From contig NZ_QUMW01000009.1 in assembly GCF_003387165.1 (NCBI RefSeq), forward strand, positions 62,001 to 126,000: a DNA stretch of 64,000 nt, read 5' to 3'. Below, piece after piece: positions 16,178-24,236 of the stretch (the stretch's first letter is position 1; each line of letters starts with the position of its first letter). Both the position numbers and the translations under genes were made by a program. The stretch is from Jeotgalicoccus halotolerans (lineage in GTDB: Bacteria > Bacillota > Bacilli > Staphylococcales > Salinicoccaceae). The notes beneath the pieces were generated by a model. That model did not search any database and was not told the origin of the DNA. It saw nothing but the letters and a program-made list of their open reading frames with translations.

Positions 16178-16354
16178 ATTATCTCTCCTTGCAATTTTAA
16201 TTCTTAAAAAGCAATATTTATTGCTAAAATTGTATAATTAAATAAATCACTTGTCAAATAAAAGTCAGAAAATTCTATAATAAACAATAATAATTGTTGA
16301 TTAGCAAGAATAATTGTGTTAAATTGACTTTAATAATAATTAGGAGGAAGAGAA
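16178..16354. promoter_or_regulatory. Divergent control region of the opine cluster
   Basis: A plus-strand promoter candidate is TTGTCA (16251-16256) with TATAAT (16276-16281), spacing 19. The near-palindrome AGCAATATTTATTGCT at 16210-16225 and a second AT-rich inverted repeat (ACAAT / ATTGT) near 16284-16297 could bind the RpiR protein. Confidence 0.5.
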
Positions 16355-17368
16355 ATGAATAATTCAATATTGTTTTTAAATCAGGAATCAATTATCAAAA
16401 GTGGCGGGGACGATATCAAACAAGCAATAGAAGTAATGGAAGAAGTTTATTCTTTACATAATAAAAAAGATTATGTATTGCCGCCTAAAACTGTTTTAAG
16501 ATGGGGAGATTTTGATTCAGAGAGCACCAGGGGGAGAGTTAATTCTATGCCGGCATCAATTGGAGGCGCTTTCAATAGTGTGGGTATTAAATGGATAGGG
16601 AGCTCACCTACTAATCCGGAAAAATATAATTTACCAAGAGCTTCAGCGATAATAGTTTTAAATGATTATGAAACATTTATACCCAAAGCAGTTATGGATG
16701 GAATGTTAATTAGTGCATTAAGAACTGGAGCTAATTCAGGTGTAGCAGCTAAATATTTAGCTAAAAAGGATTCAAAAACTGTTGGTTTAGTTGGCGCAGG
16801 TGCTCAAAGTAAAACACAATTATTAGCATTGAATCAAGTATTACCTAAATTAGAAAACGTAAAAATTTTCGATTTAAATGTAGATCGCGCAGAGGCCTTT
16901 AGTAAAGAAATGAGCGAGAGACTTAATTTGAAAGTTGAAACTGTTAATTCAGCTGAGAAAGCGGTAAAAGGATCAGATGTATTTGTAACTGCAACTGTTA
17001 CTAAGGAACCTATAATTAAGGCAGAATGGATTGAAAAAGGAATGCTTTACTTACATGTCGGGAGTCATGAAAGTCATTTTGATGTAATTCATAAAGCAGA
17101 TAAAATTGTAGTGGATGATTGGGAAGAATTAAAGCATAGAGGAGTAGAAACTTTACCTATTATGTTTGAACAAGGTGAATTTGACCCTGAAAATATTTAT
17201 GGCCAAATCGGTGAAATTGTAAATAATATAAAAAAAGGCCGAGAAAATGATGAAGAATTCATTTATTTTAACAGTGTTGGTATGGGCATACAAGACGTAG
17301 CTTTAGCTTCAGTAATTTATGAAAATGCAATGAATAAAAATATAGGTAAAGAACTAGAATTATTTTAA
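16355..17368 (+). CDS. Ornithine cyclodeaminase / SbnB-like (mu-crystallin family) protein
   Basis: 337 residues with the ornithine-cyclodeaminase/mu-crystallin fold. An N-terminal substrate domain contains VNSMPASIGGAFNSVGIKWIGS (about 65-90). An NAD-binding site TVGLVGAGAQSKTQLLAL lies near residue 148, and an Asp/Asn-rich end follows. The long insert and length are closer to SbnB, which makes and splits an amino-acid/glutamate conjugate in 2,3-diaminopropionate synthesis, than to short ornithine cyclodeaminases. The neighbours point to metabolism of an N-substituted amino acid. It is the first gene of a two-gene operon with the symporter, 23 bases apart. GGAGGAAGAG precedes the ATG. Confidence 0.8.
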   Translation: MNNSILFLNQESIIKSGGDDIKQAIEVMEEVYSLHNKKDYVLPPKTVLRWGDFDSESTRGRVNSMPASIGGAFNSVGIKWIGSSPTNPEKYNLPRASAIIVLNDYETFIPKAVMDGMLISALRTGANSGVAAKYLAKKDSKTVGLVGAGAQSKTQLLALNQVLPKLENVKIFDLNVDRAEAFSKEMSERLNLKVETVNSAEKAVKGSDVFVTATVTKEPIIKAEWIEKGMLYLHVGSHESHFDVIHKADKIVVDDWEELKHRGVETLPIMFEQGEFDPENIYGQIGEIVNNIKKGRENDEEFIYFNSVGMGIQDVALASVIYENAMNKNIGKELELF

Positions 17369-17391
17369 CTAAAGAATAAAGGGGGGAAACC

Positions 17392-18768
17392 ATGATACCA
17401 ACTGATGCTATTGATTCAGGTATTTTAAACAGTTTGTTATTTTATATAATGGTAATGGGACTATTATTAGTAGTAGCTGTATTCATTCGTATAAAGTTAA
17501 AGGTTTTCAAAAAATATTTTATCCCTGCTTCTTTAATAGCGGGTGTATTAGGGATAATATTTGGACCATTTGGAATTGGTATATTCTCTGAAGAGATGGT
17601 GAGTGCATGGGGTGCATTGGCAGGTATATTAATTTCAATAGTATTTGCACCAATGCTGCTTGGGGTTAAAAAGAGTGAAAATAAAGGGAAATCTAAGTTA
17701 ATGATTAGACATCTTATTTTTAGTTACACAGCAAGTTTATTACAAATAGGAGTACCTCTTCTAGCAGCAAGCCTATTAATATTACCATTCTTCGATGTGC
17801 CCGAAATTTTTGCAACTATTATAGAGGTTGGATGGGCAGGTGGTCATGGAACAGCGGCTGGTATGTTCGAAGTTTATGATGCACTTGGTTGGGACGAAGG
17901 TGGATCTTTAGCAGTAACGACTGCTACGATAGGTATAGTATTCGGTATAGTATCTGGAATAATTATGATCAATATAGCAGTTAAGAAAGGTTATAGTGCT
18001 GTTATAAAAGATCAAAAAGATATTTCAACTGAAGATACTGAGGATATTATTCCTGTTGATAAACAAACAGCAAACTCAGTTGAAACTGTGAATCCAGACA
18101 TGATTGAAAGTACAGCTTTTCATATAGGTTTAATTGGAATCGCTATCATTTTAGGTTGGTTCATGCAACAAGTTTTGAATATATTTGTAACCGGTATTCC
18201 ACTGTTTCCACTTGCTATGATTGGTGGTTTAATAGTTAATGCGGTAATAATGAGAACGAAGTACAGTATTACTGTAGATAAAAAAACTTTGAATCGTATT
18301 CAAGGAGTAGCTTTAGATTTTCTTATATTAGGAGCTGTAGCTTCGATACAAATTCCTGTTGTAGTAGAGTTTGCGCTACCACTTATAATATTAACGGTAG
18401 TCACTGTCGGTTTAATGATGTGGTATTTCTACTATCTTGGTCCAAGATTCTTTCCTAAAGAATGGTTCGAAAATGCTATAGTTCATTATGGAGCTTATTC
18501 TGGTGTCACAGCAATAGGATTAATGCTATTAAGGACGGCAGATCCTAAAATGGAGACTGAGGCTGGACAAGGTTTTGCATTAAGAGCGCCTTTATATAGT
18601 CCGTTTTTAGGTGGCGGACTTCTTACAGCAATTATACCGCTATTGGTATTAAATAGTAGTGGGGTCATTATAGGGCTTAGTGCATTGGCAATAGTAGCTA
18701 TATTATTATTAATTAGTCATTCACTTGGTTTGGTTAAGTTATTTGGCTCAAGAGAAAATTTTAACTAA
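17392..18768 (+). CDS. GltS-family sodium/glutamate-type symporter
   Basis: This 458-residue membrane protein has about 10-12 hydrophobic segments. It carries the GltS family signatures VGWAGGHGTAAGMFEVYD near residue 145 and VHYGAYSGVTAIGLMLLRTADP near 365, the two inverted-repeat reentrant regions. A hydrophilic loop is at about 205-240. GltS proteins import glutamate with sodium. In this cluster an opine or glutamate conjugate is the likely cargo, but that is inference. A G-rich ribosome-binding site (AAAGGGGGGAAACC) precedes the ATG at 17392. Codon and base use is more AT-rich than the genes after 19400. Confidence 0.88.
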   Translation: MIPTDAIDSGILNSLLFYIMVMGLLLVVAVFIRIKLKVFKKYFIPASLIAGVLGIIFGPFGIGIFSEEMVSAWGALAGILISIVFAPMLLGVKKSENKGKSKLMIRHLIFSYTASLLQIGVPLLAASLLILPFFDVPEIFATIIEVGWAGGHGTAAGMFEVYDALGWDEGGSLAVTTATIGIVFGIVSGIIMINIAVKKGYSAVIKDQKDISTEDTEDIIPVDKQTANSVETVNPDMIESTAFHIGLIGIAIILGWFMQQVLNIFVTGIPLFPLAMIGGLIVNAVIMRTKYSITVDKKTLNRIQGVALDFLILGAVASIQIPVVVEFALPLIILTVVTVGLMMWYFYYLGPRFFPKEWFENAIVHYGAYSGVTAIGLMLLRTADPKMETEAGQGFALRAPLYSPFLGGGLLTAIIPLLVLNSSGVIIGLSALAIVAILLLISHSLGLVKLFGSRENFN

Positions 18769-18800
18769 ATAAGAAAATCTGTGTAATAAAGAAACAACTT

Positions 18801-18908
18801 ACCTCATTAAATCAACAATAAATGTAATGATTTTCTAAAGTGGAAATAGAAATTTACTTTAGAGAATTGAGTACAAAATTGTTTATTGTTTAATGAGGTT
18901 TTATACTT
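18801..18908 (+). repeat. Long nested inverted repeat after the symporter gene
   Basis: Outer arms 18801-18822 and 18882-18899 pair over about 18 bases with small bulges. Inside are arms near 18832-18841 and 18856-18866. T-rich sequence follows. The structure could be the terminator of the opine operon or a small mobile repeat; no coding frame lies in it. Confidence 0.6.
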
Positions 18909-19011
18909 TTAAATGAATTTTTTATATAGAATAAATTAGTTAGTATCTCGTAATCATCTTTTTAATATCTTAAACTTAAAATACATAGTATAATATTTTA
19001 AGAAGAATGGA

Positions 19012-19287
19012 GTGATTGAGATAAAGAAGCTGATTGAGACAGTTAAGTCAGAGCATTGGGATATTGTAGTATCGACTGAAACAACATTAACTTTCACAAC
19101 AGGACGCATTGAGTATACTATTACCAAGCGGCCATTAAAAGGTTATAAGTTTACAGAACTGTCGACCCACAGCGATAATGAGACTGTACACATTTTTGAA
19201 AGTCCTGAAGACTTAATTATTTATATTAATGAAAATAAAGCGTCCTGGGAGGAGAAGGTAATTCCTTTCGAACTAGGAGATGCTTAG
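19012..19287 (+). CDS. Hypothetical 91-residue protein
   Basis: The product is small, acidic and beta-rich (IVVSTETTLTFTTGRIEYTIT, then TELSTHSDNETVHIFESPEDLI) with no membrane segment. It is not recognised. The start is uncertain: no ATG exists and the GTG at 19012 lies on top of the GGAG sequence, so translation may begin a few codons later. A TATAAT at 18989-18994 sits about 20 bases upstream, giving a very short leader. Confidence 0.55.
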   Translation: MIEIKKLIETVKSEHWDIVVSTETTLTFTTGRIEYTITKRPLKGYKFTELSTHSDNETVHIFESPEDLIIYINENKASWEEKVIPFELGDA

Positions 19288-19346
19288 TTTTTAGGCAGGA
19301 TAGAATAATGTTCTTAATTTATAAAGCAACAAATATTTATTTCATA

Positions 19347-19387
19347 AAAAAACCGCTCTCTGTTTTATAAAGCAGAGGGCGGTTTTG
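19347..19387. terminator. Bidirectional terminator
   Basis: A 12-bp stem (19351-19362 with 19373-19384) with one wobble, with A-run on the left and TTTTG on the right, lies between two convergent genes. Confidence 0.85.
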
Positions 19388-19392
19388 TCTAA

Positions 19393-19872
19393 CTATTCAG
19401 GTTCAATTGTATATCTTACTTTTTCGCTTTTTAATCTCTTAGAAGGTGAAAATTCCAGCTCAAACTCTGATGGTTCCCCCTTGATTTCAAAAGCCCGCTG
19501 ACCGTTCGCGGTTTCGCCGTCTGCTACCCGGTTCATTAACTTTTCAACTGGATATGTATTAGTTTTAACACCATCCACGTACAAGTCGATGTCGACTCCT
19601 AGAGAATAGTCTTTGCCTGAATTGTTTTCAACTGTCAGATCGACGATTAATATAGCATCCGGGTTTGTGTTTGCCGAGCGGTTTATTTTATCAGCATAAT
19701 AGGTATCGTCGACCGTCAGAGAGATACCTTCGATTGTTGACGTTTCTCCAATATTAAGATTTTCTTCAACTGCTTCAGCTTCAACTTCTCCTGATTCACC
19801 TCGATTGAATGCTCCGCATGCGGTCAGGAAGAACAAAGCAATAATACTTCCAAACAAAATATTCTTCTTCAA
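19393..19872 (-). CDS. Secreted lipoprotein with DUF4352/DUF5067-like domain
   Basis: 159 residues. A lipoprotein signal peptide ends in lipobox LTAC (Cys19), so the protein is lipid-anchored outside the membrane. After an acidic linker the domain ISLTVDDTYYADKINRSANTN with VDLTVENNSGKDYSL is an immunoglobulin-like fold typical of DUF4352/DUF5067 proteins. Start codon TTG at 19870-19872 follows AGGTG at the right spacing; no upstream ATG exists. Function unknown. Confidence 0.8.
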   Translation of the reverse strand: MKKNILFGSIIALFFLTACGAFNRGESGEVEAEAVEENLNIGETSTIEGISLTVDDTYYADKINRSANTNPDAILIVDLTVENNSGKDYSLGVDIDLYVDGVKTNTYPVEKLMNRVADGETANGQRAFEIKGEPSEFELEFSPSKRLKSEKVRYTIEPE

Positions 19873-20020
19873 TAATTACACCTGCCTTTAATAAGTTACT
19901 ATACTTTTATCATGCTGTATAAGATCTCAATCATCAACGTCTCATCTTAGCTTTTTAATACTTTTATGTTTTTCTACACTAATAAAAAAATGAAGTTTTG
20001 CACTGGGCATATGTAAAAAT

Positions 20021-20048
20021 AAAAAACCGCCTGAATGAGGCGGCTGTA
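20021..20048 (-). terminator. Terminator of the DUF378 gene
   Basis: CCGCCT (20027-20032) with AGGCGG (20038-20043), then a run of T on the minus strand. Confidence 0.75.
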
Positions 20049-20050
20049 TA

Positions 20051-20281
20051 TTATACATTTCTTCTATCTGTTCTGTCTACTCTGGGTGCGTTGATTAAGC
20101 CTAAGAACTTAAGGCTGTACAAGGCTGAAAGTCCTACTAGTACATACACGATTTTAGACAGTAATTCATCTTGTCCGCCAAAAATTGTTGCTACTAAATC
20201 AAACTCAAAAAGTCCAACCAGCAGCCAGTTCAATCCGCCAACGATTAAAAGGATCAGAGCAATATTATCTAATGCTTTCAT
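20051..20281 (-). CDS. DUF378 family small membrane protein
   Basis: 76 residues with two hydrophobic helices and the diagnostic DUF378 sequence ILLIVGGLNWLLVGLFEFDLVATIFGG in helix 1 and its loop. Helix 2 is IVYVLVGLSALYSLKFL. The family (YuzA-like) is widespread in Firmicutes and of unknown function. A good GGGAGGATACT site precedes the ATG, and a terminator follows directly. Confidence 0.88.
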   Translation of the reverse strand: MKALDNIALILLIVGGLNWLLVGLFEFDLVATIFGGQDELLSKIVYVLVGLSALYSLKFLGLINAPRVDRTDRRNV

Positions 20282-20393
20282 AGTATCCTCCCGTATTGAG
20301 ACATACTAAATAATTCCCTCAGGAAAATACTTCAAACCAAAAAATAGAAAATATTTCATATAAATGTGAAAAGTTAATTTTAGATTCGTTAAT

Positions 20394-21113
20394 TCAAATA
20401 CTCGTTATTACTAAATATATTCCTGTGAATATCAAAATCACATAAGTAATATTTAAAAATACCTTCTGGGTAATCTTTTTAAATACCAGCCGCCCGAGGG
20501 CTACACCTATGAAAAGGGCCAGCAAGGCAAGAGCGGATGATACCCATATTTCTGAATTTGTTTCGCCGAATGTTATCTGCATAATCAAACTGATGGTATA
20601 GGCAAATAAATAGAAGGCGAGCGTTGTGCTGCGCAGCACAGTTTTGTCTACCCGCGCACCAGAAAAGTACAGTAGCAGCGGAGGTCCGGGCACACCGATG
20701 CTTGTAGTCAGGAGACCTGACAGACCGCCTGCTGCCGTATCTTTGAATCCTGTTCTCTTTACAGTAAGATTGCTGATTAAAAGCATAGTTAATATCAGTA
20801 CGATAATTCCAACGCCGAATTTAATCAGTGCTGTTTCCATAAACAGGTATACAAAGATGCCAGCAAGGAGCCCCGTTGGACTGCCGTAAACAAGCCTCTT
20901 AAGCAGCGTGAAATCAATTTCATTTCTTATGCTGTAAATCATTACAGACGATAAACAGATCGAAAGTATAATGTTAATTTGAATAGCTTCGTGAAATGGA
21001 AACACGAGCAGCAGAAAGGGTGTGCCGACGATTGAAAATCCATATCCGGTACTCGTCTGCAGAGATGAAGCAACGATAACAATTAAAAATAAAATCAGCA
21101 GTTCTTCAGACAA
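20394..21113 (-). CDS. TSUP-family (TauE/SafE) membrane transporter
   Basis: 239 residues, eight predicted membrane segments, with the N-terminal motif SSLQTSTGYGFSIVGTPFLL and the second-half counterpart GGLSGLLTTSIGVPGPPLLLYF. These glycine/proline motifs mark the TauE/SafE sulfite/organosulfur exporter family. The exact substrate is not predictable. The start is TTG at 21111-21113, since an in-frame stop lies just upstream and no ATG is near; GGTGAT provides a modest ribosome-binding site. It stands 49 bases from the next gene on the same strand. Confidence 0.82.
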   Translation of the reverse strand: MSEELLILFLIVIVASSLQTSTGYGFSIVGTPFLLLVFPFHEAIQINIILSICLSSVMIYSIRNEIDFTLLKRLVYGSPTGLLAGIFVYLFMETALIKFGVGIIVLILTMLLISNLTVKRTGFKDTAAGGLSGLLTTSIGVPGPPLLLYFSGARVDKTVLRSTTLAFYLFAYTISLIMQITFGETNSEIWVSSALALLALFIGVALGRLVFKKITQKVFLNITYVILIFTGIYLVITSI

Positions 21114-21162
21114 AGGGAATCACCAGCCCTTTTTAAATTAGTTAATCAACTGAAATTCCAGC

Positions 21163-22206
21163 TCATTCCATATTAACAAAAGGTTTGCCGAAGTCGAGTT
21201 CCCCTTTAATTTTCGTAATATTAATATCTTTTCCTCGCAGCCATTGCTTAAAATCAAAAATCACCGGCTTTCTGTCCAATCCGATAACAAACAGCGCTTT
21301 TAACTCTTTCGGCAGATAGACAGACGTATGAATCGTTCCAGCGGAAGCATCGTACTTAGTTGAGGCAATGCCTTCATTAAAACTGTTCATGATTTTAAAA
21401 GCTTCATATGCGCTGTTTGTCTTTTCCTGCTTGTCTATTATATTTCTCTCACGCTGGAGAGATTCTTCCTGTCTGTAGCGGTTTTCTTCGTGCAGCATAT
21501 GGAAGTGATTCGTGCAGACGTTAGACTGCCTGACAGCGACATTTCTCGGTGATGCTTCTATTACGTAAGGTATGTTTCTTTTATCCTGTACAACGTAGCT
21601 GAAGGAATGGCGATGGGGGATTTCTTTCAAGAGAGCGGCTGCCTCACTGGTATCAGCACAAGTCTCTAAAATCAGTCTAGCAATCATGCTGCACATAAAG
21701 CCGTCCCCGGATTTTTTAGTATGGGTGAAGTTATAACCGATAACGAGACCTTTTTCATTCATGCCGTCAATCCGTCCGGTTATTTGCATAGTCGGTCCCA
21801 TAAAAGCATAGCCTCTGTCTGTAGGCTGATAAAAAATATATCTGCCTTCATATCCACGGGGATGGCTGTCGTAATTTCGTACGAAAAAATCATTGCCTGC
21901 AAAAATCGAACAGCCGCTCCGTGTCAGTTCCAAATAATAGCCGCCGAACTTTTTTAATGCTTCTTTTATATCGAGGGACAGGGCATCAGCGAGTCCGCGA
22001 ATTTCATCCAGTATTTGAGGTGCAAACTCTTTTAAAAACTTTATAGACGTCTCAGTATTAACGACAAAGTGGCGTTTCTCTCTCGGGCGCCATTGACGTT
22101 CCCGATTTGGTAAAATAGGAGAATCTCTCAGCTGTTCTCCCTGGAAGTATCCGAAATCGTAATGACTGCCTCTGAATTGGAATACATCGCTGTAATAGGG
22201 TTTCAT
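21163..22206 (-). CDS. C45-family autoproteolytic acyltransferase/hydrolase
   Basis: 347 residues resembling acyl-CoA:6-aminopenicillanate acyltransferase (peptidase family C45, Ntn hydrolase fold). Family signs are GSHYDFGYFQGEQL at the N-terminus, the candidate nucleophile Cys in RSGCSIFAGNDFFVRNYDSH at about residue 98, IDGMNEKGLVIGYNF near 150, and VCTNHF near 230. These enzymes self-cleave before the Cys to expose the active nucleophile. Bacterial members without a penicillin context hydrolyse or transfer amides of unknown identity. It may be co-transcribed with the downstream TSUP exporter. Confidence 0.8.
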   Translation of the reverse strand: MKPYYSDVFQFRGSHYDFGYFQGEQLRDSPILPNRERQWRPREKRHFVVNTETSIKFLKEFAPQILDEIRGLADALSLDIKEALKKFGGYYLELTRSGCSIFAGNDFFVRNYDSHPRGYEGRYIFYQPTDRGYAFMGPTMQITGRIDGMNEKGLVIGYNFTHTKKSGDGFMCSMIARLILETCADTSEAAALLKEIPHRHSFSYVVQDKRNIPYVIEASPRNVAVRQSNVCTNHFHMLHEENRYRQEESLQRERNIIDKQEKTNSAYEAFKIMNSFNEGIASTKYDASAGTIHTSVYLPKELKALFVIGLDRKPVIFDFKQWLRGKDINITKIKGELDFGKPFVNME

Positions 22207-22411
22207 ATAACTCTTACCCCTTTCTTCATAGTAAGATAAGTGTATTATGAAAGCTTATCCAGCTGAAAGTTTAATGCCTGAACATAATTTCTGAAATCCG
22301 TCACTACTTTTATATTAGTTTTCTGTTAAAATAATGAAGGCTTAAATTTAATTCTGTATAGAAAATATTATTTACATAAGTTTAAGAAAAAATATAAATT
22401 TGGTGAAGAAA

Positions 22412-23128
22412 ATGAACCATGGAAAAGGTGAAGGTAAATTGATTACATTAGCAGGAACAATTGGCGCAGGGAAGACAGAGTGGGGGAAAGTTATAGCGAG
22501 ACATTTTGAAGTCGAACTGCTGGAAGAAAAAGTAGACGGCAATCCCTTTCTGGCGAAATACTACGAAGACCCGGAAAGATACAGCTTCCATCTGCAGGTA
22601 TTCTTCCTGAATCACAGATTCAAAGCAATTAAGAAAGCAATGGCTCACCCCAATTCTGTTTTAGACCGTTCCATTTATGAAGATGCGATGATCTTTGCGA
22701 GACTGCAGTATGAAAACGGCTCGATGGATGAAGCGGAATATGAAACCTACCTCGATTTACACGAGAATATGATGGAAGAACTTAATGATTTATATAAACA
22801 GCAGGTGCTGTTCAAAAAATCACCGGATTTGATGGTCATGGTCCACGGTTCATTTGATGAAGTGATGAAAAGAATTAAAAGACGGGGTAGAGACTTTGAG
22901 CAAATTGAAGGCAATCCCGGTTTATATAAATATTATCAGGATCTTTACAATCTGTATGAAAATGAATTTATCACTGAATACAAAAACAAGGAAATATCTC
23001 CTGTCTATGTAATTGATATCGATAAGATGGATTTATTTAAGCCGCAAGATGTGGAAGCGGTTGTTAAAGGCATCGAAGAAACTTTGAAAAGAGACAGAGG
23101 ATTCGTTCATCCGGAAGAGCTGGAGTAA
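22412..23128 (+). CDS. Deoxynucleoside kinase (dGK/dAK type)
   Basis: 238 residues. P-loop GTIGAGKTEW near residue 15, the DRSIYEDAMIF motif near 87 and the arginine-rich lid KRRGRDFEQIEG near 160 identify a deoxynucleoside kinase. It phosphorylates salvaged deoxyadenosine or deoxyguanosine (or deoxycytidine) with ATP. Firmicutes usually carry two tandem paralogues, dck and dgk; here only one is in the window. Start ATG at 22412 chosen with GGTGAAG ahead; an in-frame TTG at 22439 with AAGGTGAAGG upstream is a real alternative that still keeps the P-loop. Confidence 0.88.
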   Translation: MNHGKGEGKLITLAGTIGAGKTEWGKVIARHFEVELLEEKVDGNPFLAKYYEDPERYSFHLQVFFLNHRFKAIKKAMAHPNSVLDRSIYEDAMIFARLQYENGSMDEAEYETYLDLHENMMEELNDLYKQQVLFKKSPDLMVMVHGSFDEVMKRIKRRGRDFEQIEGNPGLYKYYQDLYNLYENEFITEYKNKEISPVYVIDIDKMDLFKPQDVEAVVKGIEETLKRDRGFVHPEELE

Positions 23129-23164
23129 GTTTTAAGGATAAATAAAAAAGATTCTTATAAATAG

Positions 23165-23193
23165 TTGACATTTACACAAAAGCACTGTAGTAT
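23165..23193 (+). promoter_or_regulatory. Promoter of the cold-shock gene
   Basis: TTGACA (23165-23170) and TAGTAT (23188-23193), spacing 17. It creates a leader of about 110 nt before the ATG, as usual for csp mRNAs whose leader folds differently in the cold. Confidence 0.7.
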
Positions 23194-23313
23194 ATAAAAG
23201 GTAGTTATTAATCAACAAATATTTTAATTGTTTCATTCGTTTGAAAAACTCTTAAAATTTTTACATTAACAATTGCAAATATTTAAGTGCAAAAGCACTA
23301 GGAGGTTTTTTCT

Positions 23314-23514
23314 ATGAACGAAGGAACAGTAAAATGGTTTAACTCAGAAAAAGGATTTGGATTCATCGAACAGGAAGCTGGAGACGATGTATTCGTACAT
23401 TTCTCAGCAATCCAAGCTGATGGTTACAAAACTTTAGAAGAAGGACAAAAAGTTAACTTTGAAATCGAAGAAGGACAACGTGGCCCACAAGCTACTAACG
23501 TCACTGCGATATAA
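23314..23514 (+). CDS. csp: Cold-shock protein (CspA family)
   Basis: 66 residues, the standard cold-shock domain size. RNP1 KGFGFIEQ and RNP2 VFVHFSAI are both intact, and the protein begins [17 protein letters not shown]. It binds single-stranded RNA/DNA and keeps mRNA unfolded at low temperature or in stress. The strong AGGAGG ribosome-binding site, long leader and own terminator mark a monocistronic, highly expressed gene. Confidence 0.96.
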   Translation: MNEGTVKWFNSEKGFGFIEQEAGDDVFVHFSAIQADGYKTLEEGQKVNFEIEEGQRGPQATNVTAI

Positions 23515-23526
23515 TATAAAACTTTC

Positions 23527-23556
23527 AAGAGACAGCCGAGGCTGTCTCTTTTTTTG
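23527..23556 (+). terminator. Terminator of the cold-shock gene
   Basis: A 10-bp stem around a CGAG loop (arms 23527-23536 and 23541-23550) followed by a run of T. Confidence 0.88.
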
Positions 23557-23559
23557 TGC

Positions 23560-24003
23560 TTAAATATCCTGATAATCGGCATGATGAGCACGTTTCTTTA
23601 GTTCTTCGATGAATAAAGACTTATTCTCGGGAGAAATTCTTAAACTGCCGAAAGCAATGCTCCTCGAATGGATCTCGATGCCGTCTTTAGAAGTCATCAT
23701 CCGGTAACCAGAGATGAAGTTTGAAGTCGGATGCACTTTGAAAATATCTCTGTAAGGGATTTTGCTGCCGAAAATTACAGATTTTGCATGCAGATAATCA
23801 TCGTGAAAAGTATATCGGGTATTAAAAGTCATCAGTATAAGCAGAAGAATTATTGGGATAATAACAATAAGAAGCAGAATGATGGTTGAAAAGGATGCAG
23901 ATGCACCTAAAAAGAATGCAAAAGCCCCAGCTAATGCTATAACAGCAATACAGATAATCATCATAATACTGAAGGATAAATCAATCTTTGATTTAAAAGT
24001 CAT
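23560..24003 (-). CDS. Membrane protein with bacterial PH domain (YyaB/DUF1200-like)
   Basis: 147 residues. Two adjacent membrane helices (about 12-35 and 40-58) are followed by a bacterial PH domain: YTFHDDYLHAKSVIFGSKIPYRDIFKVHPT, then YRMMTSKDGIEIH and SPENKSLFIEELKKR. Family members are of unknown function. GAGGATT precedes the start. The gene lies just downstream of the predicted Fur-controlled small RNA and its terminator. Confidence 0.8.
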   Translation of the reverse strand: MTFKSKIDLSFSIMMIICIAVIALAGAFAFFLGASASFSTIILLLIVIIPIILLLILMTFNTRYTFHDDYLHAKSVIFGSKIPYRDIFKVHPTSNFISGYRMMTSKDGIEIHSRSIAFGSLRISPENKSLFIEELKKRAHHADYQDI

Positions 24004-24052
24004 AGAGAATCCTCTTTTCTTGAGTGGTTACTGCCATTGTAAACAAGTAAAT

Positions 24053-24177
24053 TAAAAAAGCCATACCCTGGGTCTGGGTATGGCTTTTATAAATGTGTAA
24101 ACATAGATTAAAGTAGCTGAAAATGATTTTTTATTAATAAGAGGGGGCCTATTAATTTCTAACTGATAATCATTTTC
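24053..24177 (-). ncRNA. Predicted Fur-controlled C-rich small RNA (IsrR-like)
   Basis: Read on the minus strand from a predicted start at 24177. The first 10 bases GAAAATGATT (24177-24168) pair perfectly with AATCATTTTC (24128-24119). That long stem encloses a second hairpin, ATTAATA (24156-24150) with TATTAAT (24139-24133), which displays a C-rich loop GGCCCCCTCT. A strong terminator (11-bp stem 24086-24076 with 24068-24058, loop containing CCC) ends the RNA in T residues. No coding frame of note is inside. C-rich loops that mask G-rich ribosome-binding sites, plus Fur control, are hallmarks of staphylococcal IsrR. Identity is inferred from architecture, not sequence comparison. Confidence 0.65.
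24054..24088. terminator. Terminator of the small RNA (T-run on both strands)
   Basis: AAGCCATACCC (24058-24068) pairs with GGGTATGGCTT (24076-24086). The minus strand ends in six T, the plus side in TTTTAT. Confidence 0.85.
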
Positions 24178-24235
24178 AATTACTAATATACAATCTTAAT
24201 GAGAATGAGTCAACCCTAATTGAGAATCTCTTTCA
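24164..24235 (-). promoter_or_regulatory. Promoter with Fur-like boxes for the small RNA
   Basis: On the minus strand, TTGACT (24213-24208) and TATATT (24190-24185) are spaced 17 bases. A Fur/PerR-type 7-1-7 box, TGATAATCATTTTCA (24164-24178, one mismatch to TGATAAT-N-ATTATCA), overlaps the start site. Weaker Fur-like repeats lie at about 24199-24213 and 24221-24235. Confidence 0.7.
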
Positions 24236-24236
24236 A

